Under the pieces are notes generated by a model that ran no database searches, had not been told where the DNA came from, and was given only the letters and a program-made list of their open reading frames with translations. Source: Brachionus plicatilis (taxonomy: Eukaryota > Rotifera > Eurotatoria > Ploima > Brachionidae). From it: a stretch of 64,000 nucleotides of DNA. The position numbers and the translations under genes are program-made. The DNA is taken from contig QEOQ01000214.1 in the NCBI GenBank assembly GCA_010279815.1, forward strand, positions 1,416,784 to 1,480,783, read 5' to 3'. Positions 15,041 through 31,900 of this stretch are shown in pieces (the stretch's first letter is position 1; the number at the start of each line of letters is the position of its first letter).

Positions 15041-15087
15041 GTTTAGGGTAAGGGTTAGGGTAAAAGTAAGGGTAAGGGTAAGGGTTT
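15041..15087. repeat. Telomere-like hexamer tract (TTAGGG/TAAGGG), module 1
   Basis: Seven near-hexamer units in a row, a mix of TTAGGG and TAAGGG with one TAAAAG. It is followed by a T-run and CTTAATTATTCAA. The same tail follows the tract at 16161, so the unit appears to be duplicated. Could be an interstitial telomere relic or a simple-sequence part of a mobile element. Confidence 0.7.
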
Positions 15088-15207
15088 TTTTTACTTAATT
15101 ATTCAAACTTAATTGATTGTCTTAATTAATTAAAAAAAAAACTCCTTTTGAATGCAAAAATTCGAAACGACTAAACCCTCACCCTTTCAATTTTCAAACC
15201 ATCTTAA

Positions 15208-15279
15208 GTTGCTGCAAGCGCTTTCAGCTTAACTTTTAAAATATTCAAAACATCCGAATATTTAAAACGTGAAAGGTTG
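15208..15279. repeat. 72-bp direct duplication, copy 2
   Basis: Second copy of the segment at 14725-14796. Here it runs directly into the charged coding-like fragment starting at 15273. Confidence 0.85.
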
Positions 15280-15422
15280 AAAGCAACGAACTGGACAGAC
15301 TGAAGCAGGAGAGGCTGAATGAAGCCAAGAGGAAACGCGACGAAAGATTTAAAAAAGTCAAGCAAAAACCAAAGGAGGACGCCGAACTGAAAATCCAGAA
15401 ATGGAAATCAAAGATTCAGTAG
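15273..15422 (+). pseudogene. Orphan coding-like fragment, highly charged helix
   Basis: A 49-codon frame ending at TAG 15420-15422, with a GC content and codon pattern quite unlike its AT-rich setting. The product is almost all Lys, Arg, Glu, Asp and Leu (for example RLKQERLNEAKRKRDERF), typical of a long single helix or coiled coil. It has no start codon or clear splice partner. I do not recognise it. It may be a captured exon. Confidence 0.4.
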
Positions 15423-15716
15423 CGTTTTTGCCTCTTTAATTTTTTTCCCCTCGAATTTTTTTGGTTTTTGGTTTATTTATCATATTTTGGCCATCTAAGT
15501 GCGTGCCAGGAGATTAATATCGAGGAAATTTTTGAGATCAGGGATGCAAGTATGGGGAGAGGCTGTCCAGTACCAACCGGACCATGCCGCCCATCTGGAG
15601 GCTAATAAAATTAATGGCTAAAAAACCTTCCAATTTTTCAAAATAATTTGTGAATTTGCAGTCATTTAAAGCGGAATGCTGAAACGATATAGGTATACGA
15701 TAAAGTATCGGCATCG

Positions 15717-16073
15717 GTGCCCCACACAAGCAGGCCACTGGAGAACATCAACTTCAATGTCGCCAAGAAAGTGGCACAAGGTGTTTATTATTATTCATAT
15801 TTAAATGTTAAAAATAAAAAAGAGAAACTAATAGTATATAACACCGAGCCACCCATTATATCAATGGACGATCCTATTTTTCAGGACGAAGAGTTAAAAA
15901 AGCCTTTTGATTATTTAAAAGACTATAATACTATTTATGAGTATTTGGCTGAGGATTACATCAAACATATCCCTAAAAAGAAAGTTACAGACCGGGTGAG
16001 CGAAAAAGCAAACGAAAATTTCAATGCTTCGACAACTTATTTGTATCCATTTACAGGATGGATACAAATATAA
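15717..16073 (+). pseudogene. Orphan open reading frame of 118 codons, unknown
   Basis: Open frame with a possible GTG start and a sensible composition, containing INFNVAKKVAQGVYYYSY, a polar middle (SMDDPIFQDEELKKP) and an acidic/basic C-terminal half. Parts of the preceding 15480-15716 region also look gene-like (GC-richer, for example the segment ending CCCATCTGGAGG). No family recognised. It lies between two telomere-like tracts and has no obvious promoter or first exon, so I treat it as a gene relic or captured fragment; a real multi-exon gene is possible. Confidence 0.35.
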
Positions 16074-16160
16074 CGAACGAAAAGTTATTACAGAGACTTA
16101 ATTTTGATGACTTAAATTTTTTTTAAATACTTTTTATTGAATATTTATCAATATATATTA

Positions 16161-16231
16161 TTAGGGTTAGGGGGAGGTTTTTTTTTCTTAATTATTCAAC
16201 CCTAATTGGTGGTCTAACCCTTAACCCTAAC
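16161..16231. repeat. Telomere-like hexamer tracts in both orientations, module 2
   Basis: TTAGGGTTAGGGGG is followed by a T-run and CTTAATTATTCAACCCTAATTGG, then CTAACCCTTAACCCTAAC on the opposite strand. The head-to-head arrangement of G-rich and C-rich repeats around a short spacer repeats part of module 1 (15041-15120). Confidence 0.65.
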
Positions 16232-16384
16232 AATTGTTTTAGTTCTACAATATGAACGAGCACGTTAGCACGTTAGACTTCAAGTGCAATTAATAGAAGG
16301 TCTACTTCAAGTTAAATTTTTGAACCATAGATATTTTGGCCATCTAAGATGGTAAATGATCTGGTACACGGTACAGAAACAATT

Positions 16385-16462
16385 ATTAGGGTTAATCCTC
16401 CTTTTACGATTAGAATATAAAATAGAAAAAATAAACCCTATCCCTACCATAACCCTTAACCT
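16385..16462. repeat. Further short telomere-like runs
   Basis: ATTAGGGTTAAT near 16385 and, in the opposite orientation, AAACCCTATCCCTACC followed by ATAACCCTTAACC ending near 16462. Downstream (16490-16700) a GC-richer patch reads briefly as coding (PEEYILPNMSKIRAF) before a stop. Confidence 0.5.
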
Positions 16463-16720
16463 TTCCAACTCCCCAACAGAATATTCCTAATTCAATTTAG
16501 AGCCCGAAGAGTATATATTGCCGAACATGAGCAAAATCAGAGCGTTCCAGAGAGAACCGGAACAACGAAAATTTGTTTAATAGAACTGAAAGTGCCTTTT
16601 TTTGATTCGGAATTAACGAATGAAAAAATTATTAAAAAAAAAAGAAAAATCGACTGGCAAAATGTCATAAGACTATGTCATAAGCTATTTTTGGTTTCCC
16701 GACTTAAATACAATGATAAA

Positions 16721-17722
16721 TAAATGTTTAAAAATATAATTTTTTTAATTTAAAATATTAAAAATTAAGAATATTAACTTTTATTTCTTAATAATATTTT
16801 TTTAAAAAAATTGTAAATAAAAGTGGTTTAAATTTTTTGGTTTATTTTACGTAACGTATACAATGTTGAAATAACATTGAAAAAGAGAGATGTTTCTTAT
16901 AAAAGATAATGTTAAGTTAATATTGCAGGCATGAAAAAATTGTTTTTTTTTTAATTTTGAATTAGGTTTTGTGTTTTTATGATATTTTAGATAATTTTTT
17001 TTCGTTAAAAAAAAAACATCTACGCTCTGTTTTCCATTTTTTTTATAAATTTAGTATTTGTTAATATGCATCAAAAGAAATCAAATTATCACTTAAATCA
17101 AAAATTTAAAAAATTAAGTGTATTATAGTTCGCAAAAAAAAGAATAAAATTTGATCGCAAATATGTGATTAAAACCGACTAGATAGAGTTTTTCAACGAT
17201 TGAATATTAATTTAAATCTAAATGAATTATTTAATTTTTTCTCAACTTTTTTTTTAATTTTTTTGTTTCATATATATTTTGAAGGTTGGTAAAGGTTCAG
17301 ATAAATAAAAAATAAATAATTTTAAATATTAAAAAGAATTTTAAATTTTTTTTTCAAATTTACAAATTAAACTCATTCTATTTTACTAAATAGTTTATTT
17401 TCAAATATGAAAATGCTTGCAATATTAACTTAAAATTATTTTTTTATTTAAAACTTAAAAAATATTTGAAATATCGCATTTTTTCATTTTTCATATTTTG
17501 TCACACTGCCAATTAAGCATTAAAATTTTTCTTTTCATCTGAGGTTCAGGAAATGCAAAACGTCCACGCTATTTTGGAATTCGATTTTCGATTCCAAATT
17601 CGTAATCTGCATATGAGAAAACTCTAAAAGGCCAATTTTTTAGGGGGGTCGAAAAAAATTTTTTTTGTCTGGATGGGCTCAAAGGTTTCATTAATTTGCC
17701 AAAGTTTACTATGAATAAAATT
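16721..17722. other. AT-rich sequence with no supported feature
   Basis: Low-complexity A/T, no open frame above noise. A short patch at 17540-17640 is less AT-rich and contains GGTTCAGGAAAT, which recurs inverted near 18945, so the hAT element inside may be nested in an older inverted repeat. Confidence 0.5.
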
Positions 17723-17730
17723 TAATAAAT

Positions 17731-18462
17731 CAGAGTTGGGAAACTGATACTGAATAACTGATCAGTATCAGTTAATTTCAGTTATCAGTTAAACTGAAAC
17801 TGACCGATAACTGATTTTGAATTAACTGAGACTGACTGAAAACTGTTTTACCATTTATTTGAATTTTTGAAAATTTTTTTTTCGGTTTTAATTTAGTTTT
17901 ACACTTATATATTTTTTTGACTAGTTAGTAATGCTTTGCAATAAATAAAAAGCTAATATATGAGCCGAGTGTCCATGAGGAAAACTTTGAAAATTTTGAA
18001 TTAAAAAGGTTTGAAAATGAACTTGATCTCTATTTAAGTGAAATAAATGAAAAAACAGAATGCAATATCCTAAGTTATTGGAAAAATCGGTCTAGAGATT
18101 TTAAAGTTTTATCTTTGTTAGTGAGAGATATTTATTCGATTCAATCGAAAAACCTATCGAAAAATATTTTTCTGGGTCTACATTTTTGATGAGACCACAT
18201 ATAAGTAGATTCACTTATAAAAATTTATCAAATATAATGTTTCTAGAATGTAATAAAAGATATATGTAAATATCCGTTTTAAATGTTAATTAGACTTTAA
18301 TTTTTATAAACTGTTTAATAAATAAACTAATTGTATCATTTTTCTAATTAACTGATTTTTAACTGATAACTGATACCCATTAACTGAGACTGATACTGAA
18401 CTGATGCTCGAAAAACTGATACTGACTGAAAACTGATTTTTTTATAACTGATCCCAACTCTG
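17731..18462. mobile_element. hAT transposon, internally deleted, termini CAGAGTTGGG
   Basis: A 732-bp element with terminal inverted repeats CAGAGTTGGG (left) and CCCAACTCTG (right). Both ends carry dense subterminal repeats of ACTGATAACTGA type, a hAT hallmark. Flanking 8-mers are TAATAAAT (17723-17730) and GAATAAAT (18463-18470), a target-site duplication with one change. The interior retains the C-terminal part of a hAT transposase, now broken, so the element is non-autonomous. Confidence 0.9.
17977..18269 (+). pseudogene. hAT transposase C-terminal dimerisation domain, frameshifted
   Basis: The first frame reads ELDLYLSE, then ILSYWKNRSRDFKVLSLLVRD, the classic hATC start (acidic strand, then W.....FP.L..LARD). 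Near 18150 the reading shifts by one frame and continues as PIEKYFSGSTFLMRPHISR, NLSNIMFLECNKRYM and a stop at 18267-18269. The usual SERVFS segment is therefore split by a frameshift. The N-terminal catalytic and zinc-finger parts are missing. It cannot encode an active transposase. Confidence 0.88.
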
Positions 18463-18470
18463 GAATAAAT

Positions 18471-19729
18471 GCATAAATCTTAACCAAAAGTATATAAACA
18501 TGTAAAACCACATATCACATGAAAGAGCGTAAAATTTTCTACTAGAAAATGGTCTTTTTATCTTCCAAAAAAAACTTAATCTTAGAAATTTTTTCAAAAA
18601 AAGCCCAAATTTAACACGTTTTTTTGGTTAATTTGTAACTTGCCCGAGGGAATCCTCATAACCCTCGATTATTTTTGCGAATTCTGAAAATTTGGAACAA
18701 CTGATAGGTTTTAATTTTTTTTTTCTTTTATTTCTCTTAAAAAAAGCGCTTAAAATGAGGCATTTTTTAAAAAAAATGAAAAAAATAAAGTTTTTCGAAG
18801 TTTTCAATCAAAATGTGTATATGTATAAGTTTTCCCTTCAAAAAAAAATATAATAATTGAAAATTTGAAAAAAATTAATAAAATTTTTGTATCCTTCATT
18901 TTTGCTTACTCAAATACTTAATTATGCCAAAAAAGAACAAAAATTTCCTGAACCTTATTTATTATTATAAAATTTTTTAAAAACTTTTTTTTTCATCGCA
19001 AAATGATTCTGTTAAGTAGACTTTTTGTGTCATAGCTTTTTGTTCTTGGATAACATTTAATTATTTTGAGAGAGCAACCGACTCATCAATCAAAAAATTT
19101 TCTAAGCATTAAATTTTCTGAAAAGCTAAATAGATTTTTTCTTGAATAATAAAAAAATTTAAAATCAATTTCAAATTTAAAAATAAAAATAAATATTTAA
19201 TTGAATTTAAAAAAAATGGAGAAACGATTTTTGTAAAAATTTAATTAATTTACAATTTTTTTAACAAACAAATTTTTTTTCTACCGATTTAAAATAAAAA
19301 AAAAAGGTTTCTAAAAAATTCTCATTTATTAATATAATAGCTCAATGTGTCATATTTACTAAAGATACAAGTTACGTCATATTTGCTCAGTGTGAGATTT
19401 AAAAAAAAAAAAATTTTTTAAATTGTAAAATAATCAATACATACTTTGAATTAGTTTAAAATTATAGAAAAAAAAATATATATTTTATATCCAGCATAAA
19501 ATCGAGATTAAATAAAATATGGTCAAATATTAGATAATAATTGAAGAGATAGAAGAAGAAGAAGAAGAAGAGCGCCTATTTGAATCAAATTTTGTAGGCC
19601 TCCAAAAACCAAATTGCAAAAAATAAAAAAAGGGCAAAAAGAAAAAAAAAACCTAAGAAAAAATACAATAAAAATCAGTGTCTATAAAAAATTTCTTTTT
19701 TTTTTCTCAAGTCAACAAAAATCGATGGA
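18471..19729. other. AT-rich sequence downstream of kinesin gene
   Basis: No gene seen. It contains an (AGA)n-type run near 19552-19571 and probably the 3' untranslated region of the kinesin gene at its right end. Confidence 0.5.
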
Positions 19730-24668
<4,939 letters not shown>

Positions 24669-27600
24669 TTCTCTTCTTTTTTTGTTCTCCAAAATTCGTA
24701 ATAAATATTTTGTTCAAGCAATTTTATTTTATTTTATTTAAATAAAAAGTTAATTTAAATTTCTAAAAAGAGAAAAATTTTTCAATAAAAAAAAAAAAAA
24801 AAACTAAACACTGAATGATGAATGTGTCGCTTGGCGATCCGCAAAACTTATCACCAGCTCTTATTTGATTGAAAATTGGTGGCGCTCAATCGGAGCGGCT
24901 AAGCTCCACATTTGGGCTCCATTTTGGTACAAATAAAAAGAAAATTTAAATGAAAAAATTTAATTAAATTTATTGCAACAAATAGATTTTTGCATGTAGT
25001 CCCAAGATTAATGAATGCAAATATTTGAATAAGTATGTGTGTGAGTGTGTGTGTGAGTGAAGCTAAACTGAGCGCTCTTAAGCAGTTAATTCGAAAAAGT
25101 GTACCCGCATGCAAGTTCGAACAAGTGTGGCTAGGAACATTATGTGCATGTGATTTGAAATTCACGGCCTTGTTTACTTGAAACTATAACAACGACAATT
25201 TGCCTCAAATGGTACGTAGTCAAGCACTTACATTCTTATTCCGGCATTAAACCTCAATTGTTAGGCCCAGTATTTGTATTGTTGATGAATATTTGAACGT
25301 GGATTAGTCATTGAATTGCAGGCCTTGGGCACTGTTTTAGCTCAAGTGCTTGTTGTCATCTATTTAGCAGACCTTCGTCAAATTCTCTTTTCAAATTTGA
25401 TCAAAAATTTTCTCTTGTTACCTTGTCACCAATAATTTGCATAAAACTTGCTAATATTTTTAAATGCCTGGTTTAGTCATCAATGCTCTATTAGTTTGGT
25501 AAAAGTTTAATTTTCAAAATTTTTCAAGTTTTTTTTTTTAAATTTTTATTATTGACAACTTGAATTTTTTGATTATTAAAGTTTGAGCATTTTTAAAAAT
25601 TGGATAAGGTAAATAGGATGCTTTAAGATTAATTTGGTGAGAATTATTACAGTTTTTGAAACAATTAATTTAATGGAAAAATTTTAAAAAAAAATGGAAT
25701 TTTATTGACTTACTTGACCAAAATTTACATAAATTATAAACAAAATTTTCTTCGTTTTTAAATTAACTTCGATTTTGGAAATAAAATTTATAATTAAAAT
25801 AAGTTCCTTTGTTAAAAATTATTTGGCAACTTGAAGTTTAAGATAAATTTTTTATTTTCAAAATGACCAAATCAAGCTTAAACTTTTAAATAAATCGTAA
25901 TTTTTTAATAGATTTAAGACAGAGCTAAATTTTTGGTTTTAACATATTTTGTTAAATCTAAAGGAAAAATCCGAAAAGCCTTGAAAAAATTGTCTACCTT
26001 AAAATGCACGGTGATGTGTACTCTGCAATATGCATTTTGATATTGCAGAGTTTACCTTTTTATTTAACATAGCATGTTAAATTCAAAAATTTGTCTCTGC
26101 ATTAATTTTATTAAGAAATAAAAATTTATTTTTTATTTTAAACTTGATCATTTTTAACTTCAAATTGCAAAGGTTTTCAGCTTTATTTTTAATCATTTAT
26201 TATTTTTTATTTATTAAAGAAAATAACTAAAACTAACGCAAATGTTTCTAAAAAAGTCAATACAATTGATTTTTTGATATTCAATACAAAAGAACACAAA
26301 AAATCTTAAAAAATTGAATATCTTTTTTTTCTATTAGTTAAAAATTAATTCTGTGAATGCAACATACAAAAAGAAAAAAAGTTATTCAATTTTTTTTCTA
26401 ATTTTGTACTGAATTTGGCATTACAAATTTTTTAAATTTTTTTCTCTGAATTAAATAAAATCCCAAGAATTGAATTTTTTTTGAAAAAAAAACTAAGACA
26501 ATATAATTTAACATATTCAACTTAGAAAATGGTAAACTCATCTTATTTGGAATATTGATTTTTTTCATAAATTATGACACTTACTAATAATATAAAAAAT
26601 TTAAACAAATTTTAATCTAAAACAATTTTTTTTAAATTTTTTCTTAATAACTTTTTATTTGATTTAAATAACTAAATTCTACAAAACAATGATAATTTAT
26701 ATCCTTTCAGTGATGCCATTGTTGCACACCTTAGCTCAAATGAAATTTTAATCTGATGTCCTAACGAATGTTAGTTTGCTAGTTAATAAGAAGTTCTCGC
26801 TGCGACATCCTAACAGGTATAACACATTCTCTTGCAATTAATTATTCTCTTGACAATTCTCAGGTTCCATTATTGAAAATAATTTATTCATACTATTAAG
26901 TTCGTGCTTCTGACACTATCTTAATAAAGAAGGTAAAATGAAAGATAAAGGATAAATGTAACTTTTGGCATTTCGAAACATCTAACTTCTAGTTACATGA
27001 AAAGAATAAATTTTAAATTAGTTTGCGAATTAATTAAGAGAATGGTGACTCAGTAGTACTTCTAAGATAAAATTAATTTTTTTCGATGGCTAAAAAAAAT
27101 TTATTACACATTTTTACATAATTTTACTGTAATGAAATTTGCATTTTTGAGACTTAGAGATTTAATTGTGCTAGGATGAATTATTCAAAATGTCATTAAC
27201 AGAAAGTTTCTTTTCTAATTTTTTGAAATTAGTTGCTACAATAAAATTAAAAAAAAATTAATTAGTATTTAATTCAAAATTTAAAAAATTTAATGAAACA
27301 AGCGCACAAATTTTGAGTCATGAAATGTTCATGGCTTCGAATTCTCAGTGTAAAATTTGACGATCTTTTTTTTAAATTTATTAAAAATTTTATTTTATTC
27401 ATTATAATTTAAAAAAAAATATTTTAAAAATAAACAATAACTGATTAAATTTTTTTCTTTTTGAAATTATCGAGCTGAACAAAGAATGGAAAAAATTTTT
27501 TAGTTATATAATTAAATTTGATTTTATATCCTAAATTATTTTAAAAAGTAATTTGAACTAAAAATAAAAACAAATCGATATAAAAAATTAAATGTAATTA

Positions 27601-28329
27601 AATTTAGAAAAAAAAATCCAATACTCATTCTAAATATTGAAAACTAAAATGTAGAAAATTTAATTTATTTTCGATTAATTTTTATTTAAGATTTGAGTTG
27701 AATTTTTTGTCACCCTGCTCATATTAAATTCCCTTTTTCACTTAATAATATTTTAAATTTCGTGAGAAACTTGAATCTGAAAGTAAGTCTTAAAAAATTT
27801 AGATCCTAATTGAATTTAAATCTTAAAAGACTTAAACCTCTTAAAACGTTTATTTCTTTTCCAACTTAATTGATTTTATCAGGAACATTAGTAAAGATCT
27901 ATTTAATATTTTATCCAAATGAATTTTGGAATGGCATATTGTTGTGTCATCAGTAAAATTTTAGTACCAAATTCTTCTACCAGAAATGAAAGATCATTAC
28001 CAAAAATAAAGAAAGGAAGTTGATCTTAGAGTATATAATAGCACTGGTTTGGATTTATCATTTTCCACGACGAACTAGTTGTGATCTATTGATTAAATAA
28101 TCATATTGAAATATTATCAAATTTTTATAAAAAAATTTTTTTATATTTGTATTTTAAAATTCTTTTTTTACCTGAAAAAGTCTAAATTTTAATAACAAAA
28201 GCTCAGTTTAAGCAAATAAAAAAATAAGAAAATTTTGATATTAATTTTCAATTTAAAGCTTTATTAAAAAAAACTCAAGCTAAATTTACATATAAAGCAA
28301 AATTTGCATAAAATAGTCTGGCATTCACA
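24669..28329. other. Intergenic region between kinesin-13 and NDUFA12
   Basis: The segment 24790-25340 is less AT-rich and likely holds the kinesin-13 promoter. It also has a (GTGTGAGT)-type run near 25025-25060 and an ATG followed by a donor-like GTACGT at about 25209, which could be an unrelated first exon on the + strand. The rest is low-complexity A/T apart from the repeat at 25825. Confidence 0.5.
25825..26168. mobile_element. Old copy of the GGCAA-TTGAAGTTT repeat family
   Basis: Begins GGCAACTTGAAGTTTAAGAT and ends AACTTCAAATTGC. The interior matches the element at 63255-63789, including GCATTTTGATATTGCAGAGTT and a TAACATAGCATGTTAAA motif. No target-site duplication remains. Confidence 0.6.
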
Positions 28330-28800
28330 ATGACTAGCATTGTCCAAAACTTTCGACACCTACTCCAATCGATAAAGCAAAACGGCGGTCTATACCGTTC
28401 TGTTCTTCAACTTTACCGAGTGGACGAAATCAAAGAAGGTGAATATGTGGGAACAGACCGCAATGGAAATAGATACTACCAAAACAAACGCTTTTTTGTT
28501 GGTAAATCAAACTTGTTGATTAATTTTTTGATCTTAATTTAAATCCAAGGCAGGAGCAGATGGGTGATCTACAATGAAAAGTACGGAATGGACTACGATG
28601 GCACACATGTAGACCCTGAGTGGCACGGATGGCTTCACTATGTCCGCGACGATCCGCCAACAATCAAAAATCCCATCACCTACAAATGGGTAGACCCGAA
28701 CCCGCAAGAAAATAAGACCGGCACTCCCCAAAACTACGTGCCATACACCACCGTCAAGCCAAAAGTTGAAGCCTGGGTACCCAAGTCGAATAAACAATAA
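28330..28800 (+). CDS. NDUFA12: NDUFA12, accessory subunit of mitochondrial complex I
   Basis: Small subunit of NADH:ubiquinone oxidoreductase in the inner mitochondrial membrane. Exons 28330-28501 and 28550-28800 (intron 48 nt) give 140 residues, matching the roughly 145-residue family size. Signatures: NGGLYRSVLQLYR near the N-terminus, GEYVGTDRNGNRYYQN, the splice-spanning FFVGRSRWVIY, VDPEWHGWLHY, DDPPT, then GTPQNYVPYTTVKPKVEAW. The acceptor must be the AG at 28548-28549: it yields FVGRSRW, while the next AG downstream shifts the frame. The start ATG at 28330 is the first in frame and fits the family N-terminus. Confidence 0.95.
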
Positions 28801-28971
28801 ATTAATTTTTATCTCTAAATAACTTAAATATTAAAATTCAAGTAAATAAAAAAATTAGATTATAAAATTTTATCGAAATTTATTAATAATTACTAAAAAA
28901 TAAATCTGGTAAAAATTAAGGTTTTAAATTAAAAAAAAAATGCAAAAAAAGCAATGTTTACATAAATACAA

Positions 28972-31900
28972 TTAAAATGATGTTTCAATGTGACCGTCAT
29001 CGGTAATTCTTGTGTTAGCCATTGAGGAATCATTCTTGATTAGTTTAATGATGTCGACATCGCTCATTTCTCCAAAATTGGCCGCTTCTTCTTTAGGAGG
29101 CTTTGGTGGCAGCGGAGGAGCTTGCCGAACATGATCATTATCAATTGAATTGTAGGCATGATATCTTTCGACCCATCTAAGATAGCATCTTGACCAAAAT
29201 CTGAGCATATACATTCTGTCACATGGTATTAGTATTGTTTTTTTTCTGTCACTTTTAGCTTTACTAAAATATTTGTTGACATAAAATGGTGCAGATTTTT
29301 CCAAATGTGCCAGCCAAAATTTGTTATTTTCAAAAAATAGTTCATTTAAAAAATTCAGTCCATCACTATTCTGGGTATCATTTTTTGAATGCATGTAGTC
29401 GAAAAACTCGGACATTCCATTGAAACTAAAAGTAAAAGACAGACCTGAGATTGAATAGTCCCACAAATTGATTAAATAGAACTCGTTGAATTCGAATTCA
29501 TTGGGATATTGGATCAAGAGTTGGAAGAGGCAGTCCAGAAAGAACAAAAAAACCGGTGCTATTGTTTCGAGTTTTTTTTCTTCCTCTAAACTTGGACGCC
29601 TCTTGTCACTCGATTGGCTTTGGTTTAAACGCTGATAGAAGTTGTGTCCGGCCAAGAACCAGTCTTTTTGGACCAAATTTTCCAAGCCTGAAATTGTTCT
29701 GTACTTTTGGTTGAGGCAAATTTTGGTAAGGCTGGTCAGCACACAGGACATATCCATGTGAGAGCGATACTCTTCGATGAACACGTTTCGGTGGCTTAAA
29801 CTGTTGATTATTTTTGAAGCTAAGGCCAATGTTTCCGATATGTGCTTCAACCATTTGGAACTGTTCAATTTGCTGAGAAAATCCTCGTTTTCTTCTTGAT
29901 AATCTTCTATTGATTCTTTATTAAAAAAAAATAGAGAATTTTGAAAAAAATTTTGAAAAAAATAAAATTTTACTATATGTGCATATGTTGGAGAGTTTTT
30001 GGTAGCTTGATTCGATTTTGTGATAGGAAAATGGGACTTTGAACTTAAAAAACTCATATTCTTGGTAGACTTTGTCCGAGATTTTTATACCATTTGGTTT
30101 TAAATTTTTGATTTTGAATTCTTCATCACAAATTAATGAATTGAAGCTAAACGTTTAAAAGAATAAGTTATCAACTTAATAAAGAATTAGTATTCTTGTA
30201 TTAGCATCAATTAACAAAATAATAAAAAAAGTTTAAGTGAAAATTTAATTTTTTTAATTTTGTAATTTAATTGAGCCTTGTTTATTAATTAAATTTATTT
30301 TATTTCTTCAAAAAACTGCATTTAAAAAGGCTAGAAATTGTTTTTGAAACTAACTTACTTTTTTTATCACTAAAATTTACTCTAAAAAAATTTAAAAATA
30401 TTTAAGATTTAATTTTTTTTGACTTTTTAACTCTTCAGAAAAAACCTTCAAGTTTAGAAAAAAAAGAAGGAAAATAACCTTATGGTCTGGCTCTCGTATT
30501 CTTAGCAGAAATTGTATTTTAAAAGGGTGAAAAAATGACACTCACTTATATCAGATATTAATTAATTATTTTATTTTTTATATTCTTTATTTCTATTAGA
30601 GATATGAACCAAAAATTAATAATAATAAAAATAAACGCTACGGTAAGCAAGCTTGATGAGGCGGCCTACTAGGAGGTCGCCTATGGTAGCACATTACGCT
30701 ATAAAAGGAAAATTACAGAAATAGAAGAACTTATATGTTTTAAGAGTCAATAGACATTATTTACAGTAAGAAGTAAGAAGGAAATTCGAAGGAGCTTAGA
30801 GGAGTATATAGAAAAAATTGTGTGTAAGATAAAAATTTTTATGTGGTAATTTATAGATATCAATCAATAATTTCTTATTTTAAACTTTTAATTTCATATA
30901 TTTAGTTTTATGTTTAATCAATTGAAGAATACGATCGATCTGTCGAAAGACCTGAAAATAGTTCCTTTAATTGAATTGAATATAAAAAAAAGTAATTTAA
31001 AATAATTAAATAAGAAAAAAAAAATCATTGATTGTTTTCTATAAAAAATGTATTTTACTTCTCAATATATTTCAATATGAGAAAAAAAATAATTAATATT
31101 TGATATGATTAAATAAATATTAAATATATAATATAATATAAATATTTAAAAAAAAAAACTTTAATTCTTAATGATCATCAAAATTTAAATTATTGTCTGA
31201 GAAATTTACTTTTTTAATAGGATGTCTGCATCTTCCGGTCTGTTAGCCGCAGGAACCACAAACAACGAACATCCCGAATTGATATCAGTATATGACCAAA
31301 TCTATATAAAAAATTTGAAGAAAAAATTTAATTTTTTAGAATTTTTATTCTACTGGGAATCCACTATTAGAAAATGGATTACTATTGCTCAAACTAGCCA
31401 GCAAAGGTAATTGAAATTGAGCTGTCTGATTGCCAGAACTAGGAGTTGATTTGGTGGATTTTGGTGAGGCACTTAGCAAGGAGCCTAATTTACCAAAAAG
31501 TTTATCTTTGCCAACGTTATTCAAATTGGAATCACTCTGAAACTCTTGTACATTATTTTCATTAACTACTATCCGTCTTTGTTTAATCACTGTATTTACT
31601 TTTTCCGGTAATACCATGAATGGTGAACACCTTTAGGAAAGATAAAAAATTTTGCAAAACTTTCAAAAAATAATCTCACATGTCTATCCAAAATTTATTG
31701 TCAAATTTAATGGTGCAACCATTTTTTACCAGCATGTAGTCATCAACACAACAGTCCTGCATGTCTTGTTTCAAGTGGGCTTCGCAAAAATACGAAAGCC
31801 GGTCCGATTCCGAACTTGATTGGAATTTTTTTCTTTCAACACTGGACACTATGCTCTTTAACCTGTTCTGGATGACCACTTGAGCACTCATACTCGACAG

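Noticed and set aside
15538..15738. 66-codon open frame on the - strand in the orphan fragment block
   Set aside because: The + strand has equally gene-like short pieces and neither has splice or start support; not called as a gene.
24899..25165. 88-codon open frame on the - strand upstream of kinesin-13
   Set aside because: No family resemblance, and the composition follows a TG-repeat run; more likely promoter or 5' flanking sequence.
28972..30057. Reading 28972-30057 as one uninterrupted exon starting at its first ATG
   Set aside because: The N-terminal part is in the wrong frame. Splicing 29974 to 29915 yields YHKIESSYQKLSNICTYKSI, which fits MTMR proteins and joins the upstream exons in phase.
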